A stretch of 64,000 nucleotides of DNA from Anas platyrhynchos (taxonomy: Eukaryota; Chordata; Aves; Anseriformes; Anatidae). A program made the position numbers and the translations under genes. Numbering within the stretch: the stretch's first letter is position 1; each line of letters starts with the position of its first letter. The notes beneath the pieces were generated by a model, which did no database searches, was not told where the DNA came from, and saw only the letters and a list, made by a program, of their open reading frames with translations. The stretch lies in contig NC_092600.1 of NCBI RefSeq assembly GCF_047663525.1, positions 992,001-1,056,000 on the forward strand, in the 5' to 3' direction. Below, in pieces: positions 45,771 to 57,609 of the stretch.

Positions 45771-48313
45771 GGTTCACACATTGAAGTCTTAGCCAGTACC
45801 TGAAGAATCCAAAGTGCCTCAATGCCACTTCCATCATTTTCACTCAACCACAAACAAGACCAGTGAGAAATCTTGCTAGCTGGCCTGATTTTCAGATGAA
45901 TTTTGCAACTGCAATAAATTTAGGCAAGCGCTCAGCTCAGAGACTGACTGTTCGTTTTACTACACACAAATACAGCCGCTTTTATTTTAAACTGCTGAGA
46001 GGTTTATGGAGGTGGAGCATAGATTTGCAAAGTGAGATTTGGCTCAGGCTGATCTTGCTTGAGAAAACCTTCATCAGTACCACCATGAACCTCCCTCTGC
46101 TCCTAGCATGCCTGCCTTGATAGCAGCAATGATAATAGCAGTTAGATACTCATTCTACCATTGCAAAATAAATATAGACTTCTTTTCTGAGTGATGTTTA
46201 TTTTATAAAGCTGTTAGCATTGGTAGAGAAGCAGATGAACTAGCCCTCTTTCAGATTTTGAATTGTGTGCTAGACTTCTAACAAAGTCACTGAAGCAATG
46301 TAGGGAGAGGGCTATTATGTGCTAAATGACAAATGCATCACTTACGAAGAGATCACGTACTGAAGGTGTAGTGCTTTCCCTGAAAGGACGTGTGTAAGTC
46401 AGTACTCTGGGGTGTACTGGTGGCAAAAGCTTGTTCTGGAAGCCATGTGAAGAGCCGCATTGCTCCTGTGCAGCAGCTCCTTAAAGAGACTTTGTGCAGC
46501 ATGGGTCTGACTTCTGTCGGATTTTCTAAGACTCTCAAAATCTTTAGGGGCTTATCTGGCTGTGGAATTCAGTTGGGATTTAGCTTTTTTTTTATTTTTT
46601 TAATTTTTTTAATTGCGATCTTTTGGGTGGTTATCCCTGTTATCCTCTTCTCAGAAGGTCAATTCTGATCATTTAGAGTTCTGGAAATGTGCTCAAGGCA
46701 TTGAATTCCCTCTCTGGCTTCCCAGTATGCAGATCTGCAGGCACTGGTGGGCAACAGAGATCACCGCATCCACCCCATGAGCACTGGACGTGCCCTGGCT
46801 TCTCTTCCTTTCATTTGCATCATTATTATTTTTTTAACACTTTTATCACACTTGCTCGTTACTCTCAGAAGCACGCAACCAAAGGCAGAAGTATGTCAGA
46901 GCTGCTGTTCGCTGGTTTGGTTTGGGTAATGCTGTGGTTTCCTTGAGGAAGGAAGCAGGATGCTTTCTCTCTATGCTTCTAGTGGGTTTGCAGCTGAAAA
47001 ACAGAGATGTTTCCTTAAAGGAGCCAGTGTGCAGCACCCAAAATATTGATCTGCCTGACTACTGAAACGGTACAAAGGAGCTCATCATGTAAACTTGGGT
47101 ATACAGATTCATGTCACTTACGTGCTCCTCTTGTGTGACTTTATTAACATTTGAGATAAGTTTTGGTGTAGATCAAGGAATTGTTCAGAGACATCTGTGC
47201 TGGAATGTGCAAATAGCTCTCTGCCTGCCTGCAGTCTCGGCATCCGTCTGGATCCCAGCTTGGGTGGCATTAGCAGCAGTCGGGTGAAAGCCTGTTGTGC
47301 CGGTGGGATGTTCCCATCCGTCACTCCATGGGCCGAGGCCCCCGCAATCAGGGAGGGGCACGTGGTTTTCTTGAGATAGAGTTTGTGTGCTTCAAATCTT
47401 CATCCTTTCATAAACCAAATGTCACGATGTGTGCGCTGCTCCTTCCTGTTGGAAAACTCCCAGTGGACATGTGTTATTTTCACAGCTTTGCTCTCTGTCG
47501 TTTCTCTCCTTTCCTTATTACTTTAATTGTCCCCTTCTTGTTTGTTTTGATGTGTGTGTACATTTTTGGGAGCTCCTGGGCAACTCTTGCAAATAGAACT
47601 CTCTTAAAACAACAACAACAACAAGTTTATATATAAGCAACAACAAAAAAGGGCCCAGCAAAATAACTAAAATTAAACTTAAACTTTTTAAAGGATGCTG
47701 GTTTTATTTTCCTTCATTTCTCTGGCACATATCCACTCAGAAACAGTGCTTGCCAACTCATCTTAATTTTGGATAATTACATTTTTGCAATTTCTAATTT
47801 GCTAATCTATAGTAATTTTCTTGTGATTTTTAAAAGGCAGAAGGGGGAGTAAGGAAAGCTGATTTGTGATCAGAGTTCTCCCTTCTATAATTAACTACAT
47901 CTAAAAAACCATAATTGATGCTTATATAGCTTCCCAATAGCATCTCCTGAATTGGAACACGCAGCATTGTATACTGCGCTTTCTGCTCTGAAAAGATTGA
48001 TTTGCAAGCCACTATCAATCTGTTGCTAAGCAGTTAGTGACGGCACACAGTGAAGTCCTCAAGGACAATACAGAACAGCCAGAATGTTTTTCTCAGTATC
48101 AAACCTTTTTTTCCCCGTCTCCTGAAATATTGCATCAGTTGCTCCTTAATCAAAGTATAAAAAATGTTGCCAAGGTGATGCCACATTTGGAGCCACAGAT
48201 CACAGCAGACAAACCTGTGCTGGGAACCGCAAATTTTAGGACTTTCACAGTAGGCAGCAGAGGTGTAATGTGTTTTTGTTGTCACTGCTGTCTTCATTTT
48301 ATACTCAGCTGAT
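45771..48313. other. Noncoding with simple repeats
   Basis: T/A-rich run at 46585-46613 and (AAC)n at 47607-47624. Small frames at 46350-47640 overlap on both strands and show nothing recognisable. Confidence 0.5.
47607..47624. repeat. (AAC)n short tandem repeat
   Basis: About five to six AAC units. Gives a Gln run in one frame that is not a gene. Confidence 0.88.
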
Positions 48314-48355
48314 TCTCTCTCTCTCTCTCTCTCTTTTTTTTTTTTTTTTTTTTTT
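48314..48355. repeat. (CT)n then (T)22
   Basis: Ten CT units run directly into about 22 T residues, making 42 bases of pure pyrimidine. Slippage-prone; the exact length is uncertain. Confidence 0.93.
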
Positions 48356-48994
48356 ACTCATTTAAATAGGGTTAGTAGAACAGCAGAAGAGCAGTTAAAG
48401 TTGGTTTTCTTTAGATAAAGCTGGTGAACTTGGCTTCACTCATCTTTTTTGGCTGAGAAGCAAAAGCAGCTGTCAGAAGAGCTGGTCTTTCATGTTGTAA
48501 GATGAGGCATTGCTAAAAAAAAGAAAAAAAAAAATCTGCCAGAGATGCAGAATGACGCAGGGCTTCATATCTATGCCAGAAACCTCTGGAGTGGACAGGA
48601 GCAATGTGTGCATCAATCTTGCATCTTGCCTGTGTTTGTCTTGAGAGTCTGTATAGAGCAGAAATACACATTTTAAACTTAGCCCAGAAATCAAATATTC
48701 TTTCACAAGCCTGCTGATTCTGTTAAGACCACAGGGGAGAGAGACAGCACACGTATCTCTGCCTCTAAGGCAGAAGAAAAGCCTCCCTTGCAAAGGGAGG
48801 AAGGACAGGAGGAGACCGATGAAGCCATTAATTTGTATGTATTTTATTTATGAGAAGATGCAGATTGAAAACCAATTTTTAAAACCACATTCTAAACAAT
48901 TATTTTAGAAAATGAACAGAATGCTAAACTCTCTGCTTGCCCAGCTTGCCTGTTTTACTTTGTAATGAGATTTTAATAAAAAGGCAGAGAAGAA

Positions 48995-49011
48995 TGCCAG
49001 CTGAGCTGGCA
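48995..49011. repeat. 17-base palindrome
   Basis: TGCCAGCT G AGCTGGCA, 8-base arms around a single G. It includes a CAGCTG E-box and a GCCNNNNNNNNNGGC dyad. It could bind a dimeric factor or be accidental. Confidence 0.9.
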
Positions 49012-49271
49012 CATCTGACATTTTGATAACCTCGTCAATAATACAGTTATGTTATTGGCTTTAAGCAGCTGCAGAACTTTTCCTTATTGTTTAGCTGTCT
49101 GTTCATTCTATTCCTGTCTTGTTGATAACAGTAAAAAGATGAGTAACAGTGGCAAATCAATAGAAAAGCATGTTTCTTCTATATGACCATGAACCTAACT
49201 CTTCAAATTACATCTTAAAACTCCAGGCTCTTTATTTGATCATAAATAGATATGCAGGAAGAAGGGAGGGG

Positions 49272-49287
49272 AAAAAAAAAAAAAAAA
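49272..49287. repeat. (A)16 homopolymer
   Basis: Uninterrupted A run between GAGGGG and GTTTAG. No retroelement body recognised. Confidence 0.88.
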
Positions 49288-52168
49288 GTTTAGTTGTTGG
49301 CTTAGGGCTTTATGAATGTATTCCTTCCCAGGTTTTCTCTCTTCCAAATTAAGTTAAATTATATTAAAAACAAAGCACAATATTTATTTCAAATGAGGGG
49401 CAAGATTTTAGGCTTTGTTAAAAGCCTATTTTGGACAGGTGACTGCCCAGTGAGCTGACATCACTGTTCTCCCTGTGGTGGCCCACGAGACCTTGCAGCT
49501 ATTGCATGAGGTTGTGCTCCTGTTTGAAAGGTGAGAGAAGTATTTCTGCTCTGTCCTGTTCTGGCTGGGCCCTGAAAAGGGAGGTGAAAGTGAGGTTAAA
49601 ATGGAGAGAGAAGGTAATGGGGCTATGTGCAGGGCAGATGCCAGCTGGTGATGCTCTGGGTGCAACTCTTCAGCACACCTGGGAGACTGAGGCAGGTGAG
49701 GAGGGTGGGAATTGTGAAACTTCAAGCAAAGTCTTTAAATAGAGATGAAAAAATACTGACTCTTAGTTTGCAACTGAGCAGAATAAGGACAAAACAACAA
49801 AAAAAAAAGCAAGCAATGACTTGTCGCCTGTTCCCTAGAGAGGCCAAGCAGGCAGGGTGCTGCTCCTGGTGCCTGCCCACATCCATGCGGAGCTGGGGGT
49901 GCCACCTTCTTGTGTGCGATGTGCCTGTGCTCCAGGCTCCCTGGGGTGGTGCCGAGGAAGATCCCAGTGGCTGAGCACAGTGTGGGGAGGCCTTTGGGTT
50001 GCACCGGGGCCTCTCAGGCTTCCGAGGTCCTCAAATTTAAAACAATGTTTAGAAATCTAGAGGCAACAACAGGAATGAGCAAGAAAAATAATGCAAGGTC
50101 TGGCACACACTTTAACAGGCTTTTTAGGAATGAAAGCGTAAGACCCACCAATAGCTGGAAGCTGGAGCTGGCAAAAGCAAATGAGGTAAAAACGGATTTT
50201 ATGTGTTGCTTTAGAAAACGTGTGACTTGCCACTGGGCCAATTTCCTTCTAGGAAAGGTAGCCAGGAGCCAACCAGGCTGTGCTGAGCTGCTAGATCTCC
50301 TTGCTCCACGCTGCGCCGTGTTGGACGTTAAGCCCCGTGCAGTTAGGAACAAAGGAAGCTGTGTTTATAATGCTGGTTCTTGGGCAAATTGTGTGTGCCA
50401 GGCTCCTGCTCTCAGCCCAGGCTGATGCACAGCGTGTCTGCGGGATGGGGAAGGTGCCTCTGGGGCCAGCCGCAGCTCTTGGAGGTGGCAGAGGTTGGCA
50501 GAGGAGCGCCTGTGTGCTCGCCCTGATGAGCCCTCCTGCCTGCCTGACAATTTCTTACCACTTAAGGGACTAAGCTTCCTAATGCACCAGCTGGAAACTG
50601 ATTGATTTCTGAGAAAAGCAGATAATCAGAATGCATCTCCAAAAGAAAATAATCTTTCAGCTTATCCTTGGAAGATTTTTTTATGGGTTCTATGTAATTA
50701 GAAACTGAAAATAATAGTAGCAAAAGGCTCTTTGTACATAAGTAGACACGCTTGGCTTCAAAAACACATTTGAATAAGACTAAGAAGAGACTAAACAGAC
50801 TAAAAAACATGCACCTTGTATTGAAGCAGACCAGAATGTACTCAATGGGAGAAAGATTTCAGCTGCTCCAACCTACAGTGCTGGACCCACAGAAATTTAA
50901 CAATTTGGAAAGTGTCTTCTGTTCTCTAACCTATGAAACTCAAGCTCTGCTGTTCTAATTTTACCAATTTTCTTTAATTTCCTTCTCCTGTAATACTGGG
51001 ATATTCATTTTTCCCCTTTTTATTTCACTGGATTCATTCTGAGCATTTTTCCACTGATATTTAATACTTGCTGTTCAGACTGTAACAGCTATGCTTGTAG
51101 GTGAAAAAACTCATGTTGTGTTGCCAAAAGAAGAAATATAAGCCAAACTGCTTGTGTTAATATTTGCATTTGCAAGTACTGACTTTTCTCCAGTACTAGA
51201 CCCTCTCTAGTAGTAAAAGGACCCGAGAAATATGTTTGCTGGTTAGAGGGAAGGATGCAAAAAATATTCATGGAAAATACCTCTTATTCAGTAATGTTTT
51301 CAAAATATATAGAGTACTTGGAAGTGTCAGCTGTCTGCTTAGCAGCTAGAAAATATTATGCTATGGTCCCGTCCCCTAGAACAATTTCCTATTTGCTCTA
51401 ACTGCTGTGTTCAGGCTTTAAGGAGCAGTTAACCCAACGCTGTAACGGCTGGGCTGCTGTGGGCCACTCCGTGCTGGCTGGGTTTGGCTTTTTGTCTCTA
51501 ACCCCTGTAATGGTGAGATGAGCTTTGGTGCTTTTGCCAGGTGCCTTGTGTTTGGATGTGGCAGAAAGTGGCCTTCAGTGCAAAGACTGCCTGTAACTCC
51601 CTTTTCTGGACTTGGAAGCTCTGACCTTCCATTTGAGGATGACACAGGACAGGACTTGCTTTTGCTTTCAGCTCTTCCCTCAAGAAGAAATCTGTTTCAC
51701 CAGATATAGACTTGGTCCTACTTTCTTTGGGGGAGAGTTTCTGACTGGGTGAATGCTGGCGGGCGCGAGCCCTGGTGCACAGAGGGATGTGCTTTTAGGC
51801 CCAGTGCTGCAGGACTGAAGGGTGGGAGAGGGCACCCAGATGGAGCCCCTAGGGGACCTGCCACAAAGCCATGCCTGGGGGAGCAAAACCCTCTGTAGGA
51901 GTGTTTTAATTGTTCGAACTGTGACTGCTTTGGGGCAAACGAAGGTGTAGCTGTGGTGTACCACGAGCCCCACGGGACACCACCTCCTGCACCCTGAGGA
52001 GAGCAGTGGGCACTGGGGGTGCTGCCGGGCGAGGGCTGGGCTGCTCCTGGTTCCCCTGCCTGGGGAAGGGGCAGAAGCCAGGCAGCCCTTGGCAGTGTTT
52101 GGGGGCTCGACAGAAGGCAGGGGAGCTGTGCGGGCATCGCAGCGAAACCTGCCCGGATGGAAGATGGC

Positions 52169-52198
52169 TGAGTACAGCCTATTGAGTACAGCCTATTG
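52169..52198. repeat. 14-base tandem duplication
   Basis: TGAGTACAGCCTAT occurs twice head-to-tail (52169-52182, 52183-52196) and is followed by TG. Recent slippage-type duplication at the edge of the CpG island. Confidence 0.9.
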
Positions 52199-52284
52199 CA
52201 TCCTGAGGGCAACGAGCACTTAATCCCCCTCTCCTGGGGGTCGGCCTGCACCGGGCAGAGCTCTGCCTCGCCTTCAGACCCCCC

Positions 52285-52530
52285 CATGTCCGCTCCCGCT
52301 TTGGAAGGCCGGCGGGGGGGGCCTGGGCCCGGCAGGGGGGGCCCGGGCCCGGCAGGCGGCGCCGCGGAGCGCTCGGAGGCCGCTGGCGGGGGGCCGGGCC
52401 GGGCCGGGCCGTGGCGGGGGCACCCCTGGGCCGCGGAGCGGAGCCTCAGCAGCTGGGGGGGACCCGAGCCCCACCGACGGCCCCAGGGCCGAGAAACCCT
52501 GCTAAGCGGGGAGCAGGGAGCCTCTGCCAC
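52285..52530. promoter_or_regulatory. CpG island, candidate promoter
   Basis: I count about 28 CpGs in roughly 235 bases, against near absence in most of the window. G/C runs are extreme: GGGCCGGGCCGGGCCGGGCC at 52391-52410, several runs of 6 to 8 G, and two copies of GGGCCCGGC. Such islands in birds usually mark promoters or alternative first exons. I cannot fix direction: no TATA box, and no strong donor just downstream on either strand. The long frames crossing it (270 codons minus, 164 plus) are explained by stop-poor GC-rich sequence and show low-complexity Pro/Gly/Arg/Ala composition. Moderate CpG content continues to about 52830. Confidence 0.6.
52391..52410. repeat. (GGGCC)4 in the CpG island
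   Basis: Four GGGCC units. Together with neighbouring G runs this could form G-quadruplex structures on the plus strand; that is inference. Such sequence is also prone to assembly gaps. Confidence 0.9.
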
Positions 52531-53123
52531 GGGTGCTCTTCATCCTTTCGGCCTCTTGCTGCGGGAAGCTGTCTGCCATAAACAAAAGCGCCGAGGCATG
52601 CGGTGGCAAGGAGGCAGGATGCTCCCCCAGCTGTCCCTCAGGCCCTCGCAGTTTGCCCCGAGTGTTTGTCGCTGGGACTGGCAACAATAATGATTGCACG
52701 GTTTGATGAAGTCCGCGTTCTTTTTTAGAAAATGGAATTTATGCGACGAACGTGCCTCTCGCTGCTGGCCGTGCGCTGTCACAACGAGAGGAAGAGACTT
52801 GCGGGGTGGAATTGTGCTCCCAGTCGCATTGATTTAGCGATTAGTGTCATGTTCGTCTTGAATTTTGTGATTTCTGCTCATTAACCTGAAAATGTTCCTG
52901 CAATTTTCTTCTCCTAGACTGCTTTGAAAGTACCAAAGCGGATTGTATTCAGTGTCTGAGTGCGTGAGAGCAACTGTCTCCTGCAAGGCACTAAACAATA
53001 GGGAGAGTCTGAGAAGCACTAAATAATACTTAAATCATTACATTTTATCATTTGTTTAAATCCTTGATTTAAATACTATTTGTCTGTTTTATTTCAGCTG
53101 TTTGAAGATTTGGACTAGATCAC
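52531..53123. other. CpG-shore and AT-rich flank
   Basis: CpGs persist within otherwise AT-rich sequence (for example TTTATGCGACGAACG and TTAGCGATTAG), suggesting low methylation. A 50-codon frame begins at an ATG at 52732 just after TTCTTTTTTAG and runs to TAA at about 52884; I cannot say that it is translated. A textbook acceptor (CTGTTTTATTTCAG) ends at 53097 with no partner donor seen. Confidence 0.4.
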
Positions 53124-53153
53124 TATATATATGTATATATATATATATATATT
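53124..53153. repeat. (TA)n microsatellite plus (A)9
   Basis: Alternating TA with one G interruption, followed by an A run to 53162. Confidence 0.93.
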
Positions 53154-53162
53154 AAAAAAAAA

Positions 53163-54603
53163 CAACACTTCAACTCTCTCTGCACTGCCTAATTGTTGTA
53201 GTTAGTAAATAAATAATGTGGTCCCAATTCTGATCTCATTTGCTGTAGTTATACCCTGGCTCGCTTCCACCAACTGTAAGGAAATTGATTTCTATTTTAC
53301 AGTACTTTGCACAGCCTATTGCACGCTGCACCATCTGTGTGCACTTGCTTGCACCCTGTCAGGCTAATGTGGACTCATTTTAGGACTGAGACGAGCAGAT
53401 CAGAGAGAAATGAGAGCAGCAAAGCCCTCTCCACGCAGCCCTGCCAAGTCAGGTGGAGATTTGGGGGAATGACTGCGGGGTCCGGAGGTGCCACTTCAGC
53501 CTCGCAGCCCCCAGCCTGGAGCTGTGCCCGTTCTCCCCATCAGATATCAAGCATCGTTTGATTCCCGTGTTCAGTTCTGAGTTGTGTTTTTTTGTTGTTG
53601 GGTTGATTTTATTTTATTTTATTTTTAATCCAACGGCTATCCTCATTATACCCCTGCTGTATCTATTATCGTTCTTGGTGGCATGCACATCCACTTGTCT
53701 TCCTCTAAAATTAGCTGTGGCACAGAGAGGTTTGTGGTTGGCAGCATCTCCTCCCTACTGGAGCTCTTGGCTGGCAAATAACCATGGCAAGGCTGTTTTG
53801 GGGAGCTGCAAGAGGGGTTCCACCAAAGTGCTGGTGGAAATGCCAAGGAGGGCTGCCTGCGCTCACCACTGGATGCGGTTGCTGTGTCATCATTCTGTGT
53901 CCTGAAGTCACACAGTAAATGTCCGGCTGCTCTTGTGACCCTGTGTGTTAGTGTAGGCCAGCCCAAGGCACTATTCCCTTTTCAGTTTGGATGCTTTATA
54001 CCCCACACAAGGGATGGAAAGGGCAAATTCCTAAAATTGTACCCCCAAAAGCCATTTGACAGGCCCTCAGCCAGGCAGGGGAAATGTGCCCAGTGGCTTG
54101 GGACGCTGCGGCTCCAGGAGGCAGTGAGGGGCAGGGGTAAGAGCATGAGGAGTTCTGGAGAAAGGGGGGGAGCTCGGGGGCAAAACCTCTGCCTCCAGAT
54201 ACGGGGCTGACCTTGCTGACTCTGCTCTCACTGAGTTGGAGAACTGTCTCAAAATTCCTTTGCTCTCCTTTCCCAGACTGCTTTCTTTGAGCCAGGTTAT
54301 AAACTCATCTGCCCAAACAGTAACCTAATAAGCTACAGGATATTCCAGAATGTGCAATCTATTTCTTTCATGTGCTAATTGTGCTTTAAACAGCAATTTG
54401 CCTCATTGGACTCTCTCATATCTTGCGTAAGCACTGGCAACAGTCATGTCACTCCTTTGTTTGCAGTGAGCATCTGTACTTTTTTTTTTTTCTAATGGAA
54501 CAGTTTCTTACAAATTATGTATATATATTTTTATGCAGGCCTCTTTTAATATAATCAAGCTCTCTATTCAAGAAAGCAAATCTGATGAAACATCCCATTT
54601 CGG
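53163..54603. other. Noncoding, nothing recognised
   Basis: The 150-codon plus frame at 53453-53905 includes hydrophobic residues encoded by a TTTTATTTTATTTTA run, so the apparent membrane segment is an artefact of simple sequence. The opposite strand is also open (106 codons). Confidence 0.45.
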
Positions 54604-54805
54604 TGAGGGCAATTTAGGCTAGACATCAGGAAAACCTAGCTAATGATTAAAATAGTGAGGCACTGCTATGGGCTGCCAGGAGAGCTTAAGGAAACTCCAT
54701 CATGGGAAGTCTTTAAGAATAAGTTTGGCACATATTATCAGGAATGATTTAGCTATAATTGATCCTGACTTGGAGCAAGAGAAGGGACTGGATGATTTCT
54801 TCTTT
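54604..54805 (+). mobile_element. CR1 LINE, 3' region
   Basis: The text follows the CR1 3' region closely in order: TTTAGGCTAGACATCAGGAA, GTGAGGCACTGCTATGGGCT, GCCAGGAGAGCTTAAGGAA, ACTCCATCATGGGAAGTCTT, TAAGAATAAGTTTGGCA, ATCAGGAATGATTTAGCT, and GGGACTGGATGATTTC. Divergence is substantial, so it is an old copy. The 5' end is truncated, as is usual for CR1; the 3' tail with the short ATTCTATGATT-type repeat is not evident. It is the clearest interspersed repeat here and the best evidence for a bird or other sauropsid source. Confidence 0.88.
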
Positions 54806-55869
54806 TCTTGTTTTGTATGTTTTCCAAATTTTTTTTTCAGTTGAACTTAAATGGTTCAGTGTTACCAAATGTTCCCTCCCCCCTTTCTAAGGGAATTTTT
54901 CACTAAATTTCAACTGAATGTGCAAATAGTTGAGCACACTTTGTAATTTATATCACACGTCAAGGTCTAAGCCTCTTGAGGATGTGGCTCCACCTCCCTA
55001 AATATTTAAATATTTTTCCGTCTTTTTCCTGTTGCTTAATTTTGTTGTATAGCTCGCAGCTACTCTGAGTTGCCATTTCTCCACTGATGCCAAAATCTAG
55101 CAATTATACTGAAAGGAGCAGAGCTGCAGCCACCTTGCACATCAAGGCTGAGCCAAGCCTTTTATTTCCACAAATAAGAATTAGAAAGAGTTTTAAGCAA
55201 ATATTATTCAACCGAACTTAAAGGAAGAGCTGAGCATTCAGAAAATGACTCATTGTGCGGGCGAAGAGCATGCACTGCCTTGAAATGTTGTCTTGAGGGC
55301 TGTTTTATTAAATACATGAGTGAACTGACTAACAGCAAAACTGATGCAGAATACTGATGGTGTCTTTGACCTTTAAAACCTTTATGAAATTTGCAATTTG
55401 CTCATTTTCTAATTAAAAAAAAAAAAAAGAAGAAGAAATAATATTAGTCATTCTTTACATATGCTTCTCCATACTCAGTGACCAGATCTATATACAGATT
55501 TTAATTATCAGAATCAGCATTTTAGGATTGTGCATTAAGGTGCGTTATGCTGCATCCAAAAGACACTGTAAAATGTTCAGATTGCTCCCTGTTTCTCTTG
55601 CTGCAGTGATGGACAACAGAGAGACAATCTTAAAAAACTGCTTTTCACACCTAAAACGCATATGCACAGGCATTGTGAATATTCAGAATAATCAAACAAC
55701 CCCCAATTAGAACAAGCCTTGTGAGCCTTATTTTAAACATATTTATTGTTCATTTTAGATGTTTTATGTGGGCTCTTCTCGGGTATTGCTGTTCAGAATC
55801 CAAATCGGTTTCCCCTGAGAGCAGGGACAAATGCTCACAAAGCCTCCACCGCACTTTTGTCGGTGTCCT
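54806..55869. other. Noncoding, nothing recognised except A14/(GAA)n
   Basis: AT-rich single-copy sequence. A14 at 55415-55428 runs into three GAA units. Confidence 0.5.
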
Positions 55870-56095
55870 CCTGTCACCCGCCCGCTGTCCGTAGCAGACG
55901 CAGGAGGCTGAGCTGTCCAGCAGCCCGGGCAGCTCCCTGGGAGCGCTGCCCGGCTGGCACAGAGCTGCTCATTAGCAGCGCCTCGTCGGTGGCGAGGGAG
56001 CTGGTGGTCACGGATGGCTGCCAGCTCCGAGAGCTGAACCCATCCCTGGTGGGAGGCCAACGTTTGACGCGAGCTGAGGTGGGCTCGGTGCATGC
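55870..56095. promoter_or_regulatory. Second, weaker CpG-rich stretch
   Basis: About 18 CpGs in roughly 225 bases, with neither the G/C runs nor the density of the 52.4 kb island. Frames are open on both strands (160 codons plus, 121 minus), as expected here. It could be a promoter, an enhancer or a GC-rich exon; no splice sites stand out. Confidence 0.35.
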
Positions 56096-57571
56096 GTGGA
56101 AGTGGGAAAACCTGGACGTGATTTGTTTAAAGGAGATTGTGGTATCGTGGAGAAGGGGTCTGTCTGTGGTGGAAATGGGGCTGGCAGAAGGTGGCCGTTG
56201 GGTGGCACGAGGTAGCCCTGCTCGGTGATGGCTTTGCAAGTCTTAAGACAGTATCCAGTGAAACCTGCAATGCTGCACCGGTTAATATTTCCTGATAGGG
56301 ATGGGCCAGAGCTTGAGTTACTTTCCAAATCCCCGTGACTTTGCAGGTTGGAATTAAAATAGAATATTTATGCAAACCACACAACTGATTTTGGCTTTAG
56401 GATGTAGAAAGCTTGCCTGATGAGCTTTTGCCAAATAAAACCACCCTGGGTTTTATTTCACGGCAGCTTTTCCAGGCGAGGATACTTTTCAGAAAATGAA
56501 ATCCATTGACCACGGCCAGGCCAAGAAATGAGGGAGGAGTGCGTAAAGGTTATAGCCATGTAACTTTAAAAACATCTAAATCAAGTCCTCTGTAAGTTCA
56601 CCGAATCCAGCGTAGCTCTTTCTGTGACCCTCGTGGACTTTGAGCCAAGATCCCGTGAGCACAGCAGAGCTCGCTTCCCACCAACGAGCAACCTCGCAGT
56701 CCCGGAGGTCTGCAGAGCAGTGTGCAGTTAGCAATGCTTCCTTCCTGTGCAAAACTCTTCTCACTTTTTTTTAGTGACTGGCTATGTCCAGTAAGTTATT
56801 GCCACCCCTGTATTGCCATAGGAAGCAGGAGGACCAGTTTAAAATATGCCTGGTACCTACAAAGTCAGACTTTCAAAAAGCCTGGGCTCCGCTGAGTTCT
56901 GTGGTTACCCAGCTACGTTCAGACCCCGGTTTTCTCCGTTCAGTTAACAACATAGGTTACACATAGGGGGTCTTTGCAGAGAAGAACCTAAGTTCTGGAT
57001 AAGAGAACAGCTCCCCATTTCTAATTCAAATGTTTAATGCAGTATTTCTGGCCAAATCCACTGGAGCAAGGCACCAGTGCTTCACCACCTGGCTGCAGAC
57101 CTCGTGGTGAAGGCAAACAGACATTCGGAAGAAACACAGCCATGTTCCTGGTGATCCAACTCCTGAGAAAGCTAAAGAATCAGCATCTCCCAATATTCTC
57201 TACTCATTATTTATGTGCAAGTGACTCGCACCACCACCTGCTCTGTGAACATCTGCATCCTTGCACAGGCAGCAGTGGTGCTCGGAGAGCTGAGGTTTCA
57301 CGCAGAAGGCACTGGGCACGTTGCCCAGCCACTCTTCTCTATGGCTTGCTTGCTTGCTATAAATGGCTTTTAAAGACACCGGAAAGAAGTGGCCGTGTTT
57401 CTTCTGAATGCCTGTTGGCCTTTGAACTGGAAACACAAGTAGAAGATGTCTGCTGCTGGGTCACTAAGGTAGCGTTTGGCTCTTGTGGGAAAGGACGGGA
57501 GGTGCTGCTCTGTAAAGCCATGCATGAAATGTTTCTCAGAATTTAGCTTCAGCTAATTTCAATCTTTCCAG

Positions 57572-57573
<2 letters not shown>
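56096..57573. other. Noncoding, nothing recognised
   Basis: Single-copy. The 169-codon plus frame at 57037-57546 is overlapped by a minus frame and has mixed composition without a domain or a plausible start context, so I do not call it. Confidence 0.45.

Positions 57574-57607
<34 letters not shown>
57574..57607. repeat. (A)34 homopolymer
   Basis: Second-longest homopolymer here, between CCAGCT and CTTTATTG. A retroposed tail is possible but I see no transcript body or target duplication. Confidence 0.9.

Positions 57608-57609
<2 letters not shown>

Larger units (their letters stand above)
48356..52168. other. Noncoding; conserved-looking block 48840-49090
   Basis: 48840-49090 is AT-rich and repeat-free and includes the palindrome at 48995-49011. 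(A)16 lies at 49272-49287. 49840-50570 is moderately GC-rich with several opposed frames (up to 171 codons, plus, 49910-50425) of no recognisable content. From 51730 the sequence becomes GC-rich towards the CpG island. Confidence 0.45.

Noticed and set aside
51718..52530. 270-codon minus-strand open frame, the longest in the window
   Set aside because: It runs through the CpG island and its GC-rich shore, is Pro/Ala/Gly/Ser-rich, is opposed by a 164-codon plus frame and resembles no family. Stop codons are rare there because of composition.
53453..53905. 150-codon plus frame with an apparent membrane segment
   Set aside because: The hydrophobic run is encoded by a TTTTATTTTATTTTA low-complexity tract, and the opposite strand is also open.
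57037..57546. 169-codon plus frame
   Set aside because: No domain, no signal and no clear start context; a minus frame overlaps it. Single open frames of this size are expected among the many short frames of a 64 kb window.
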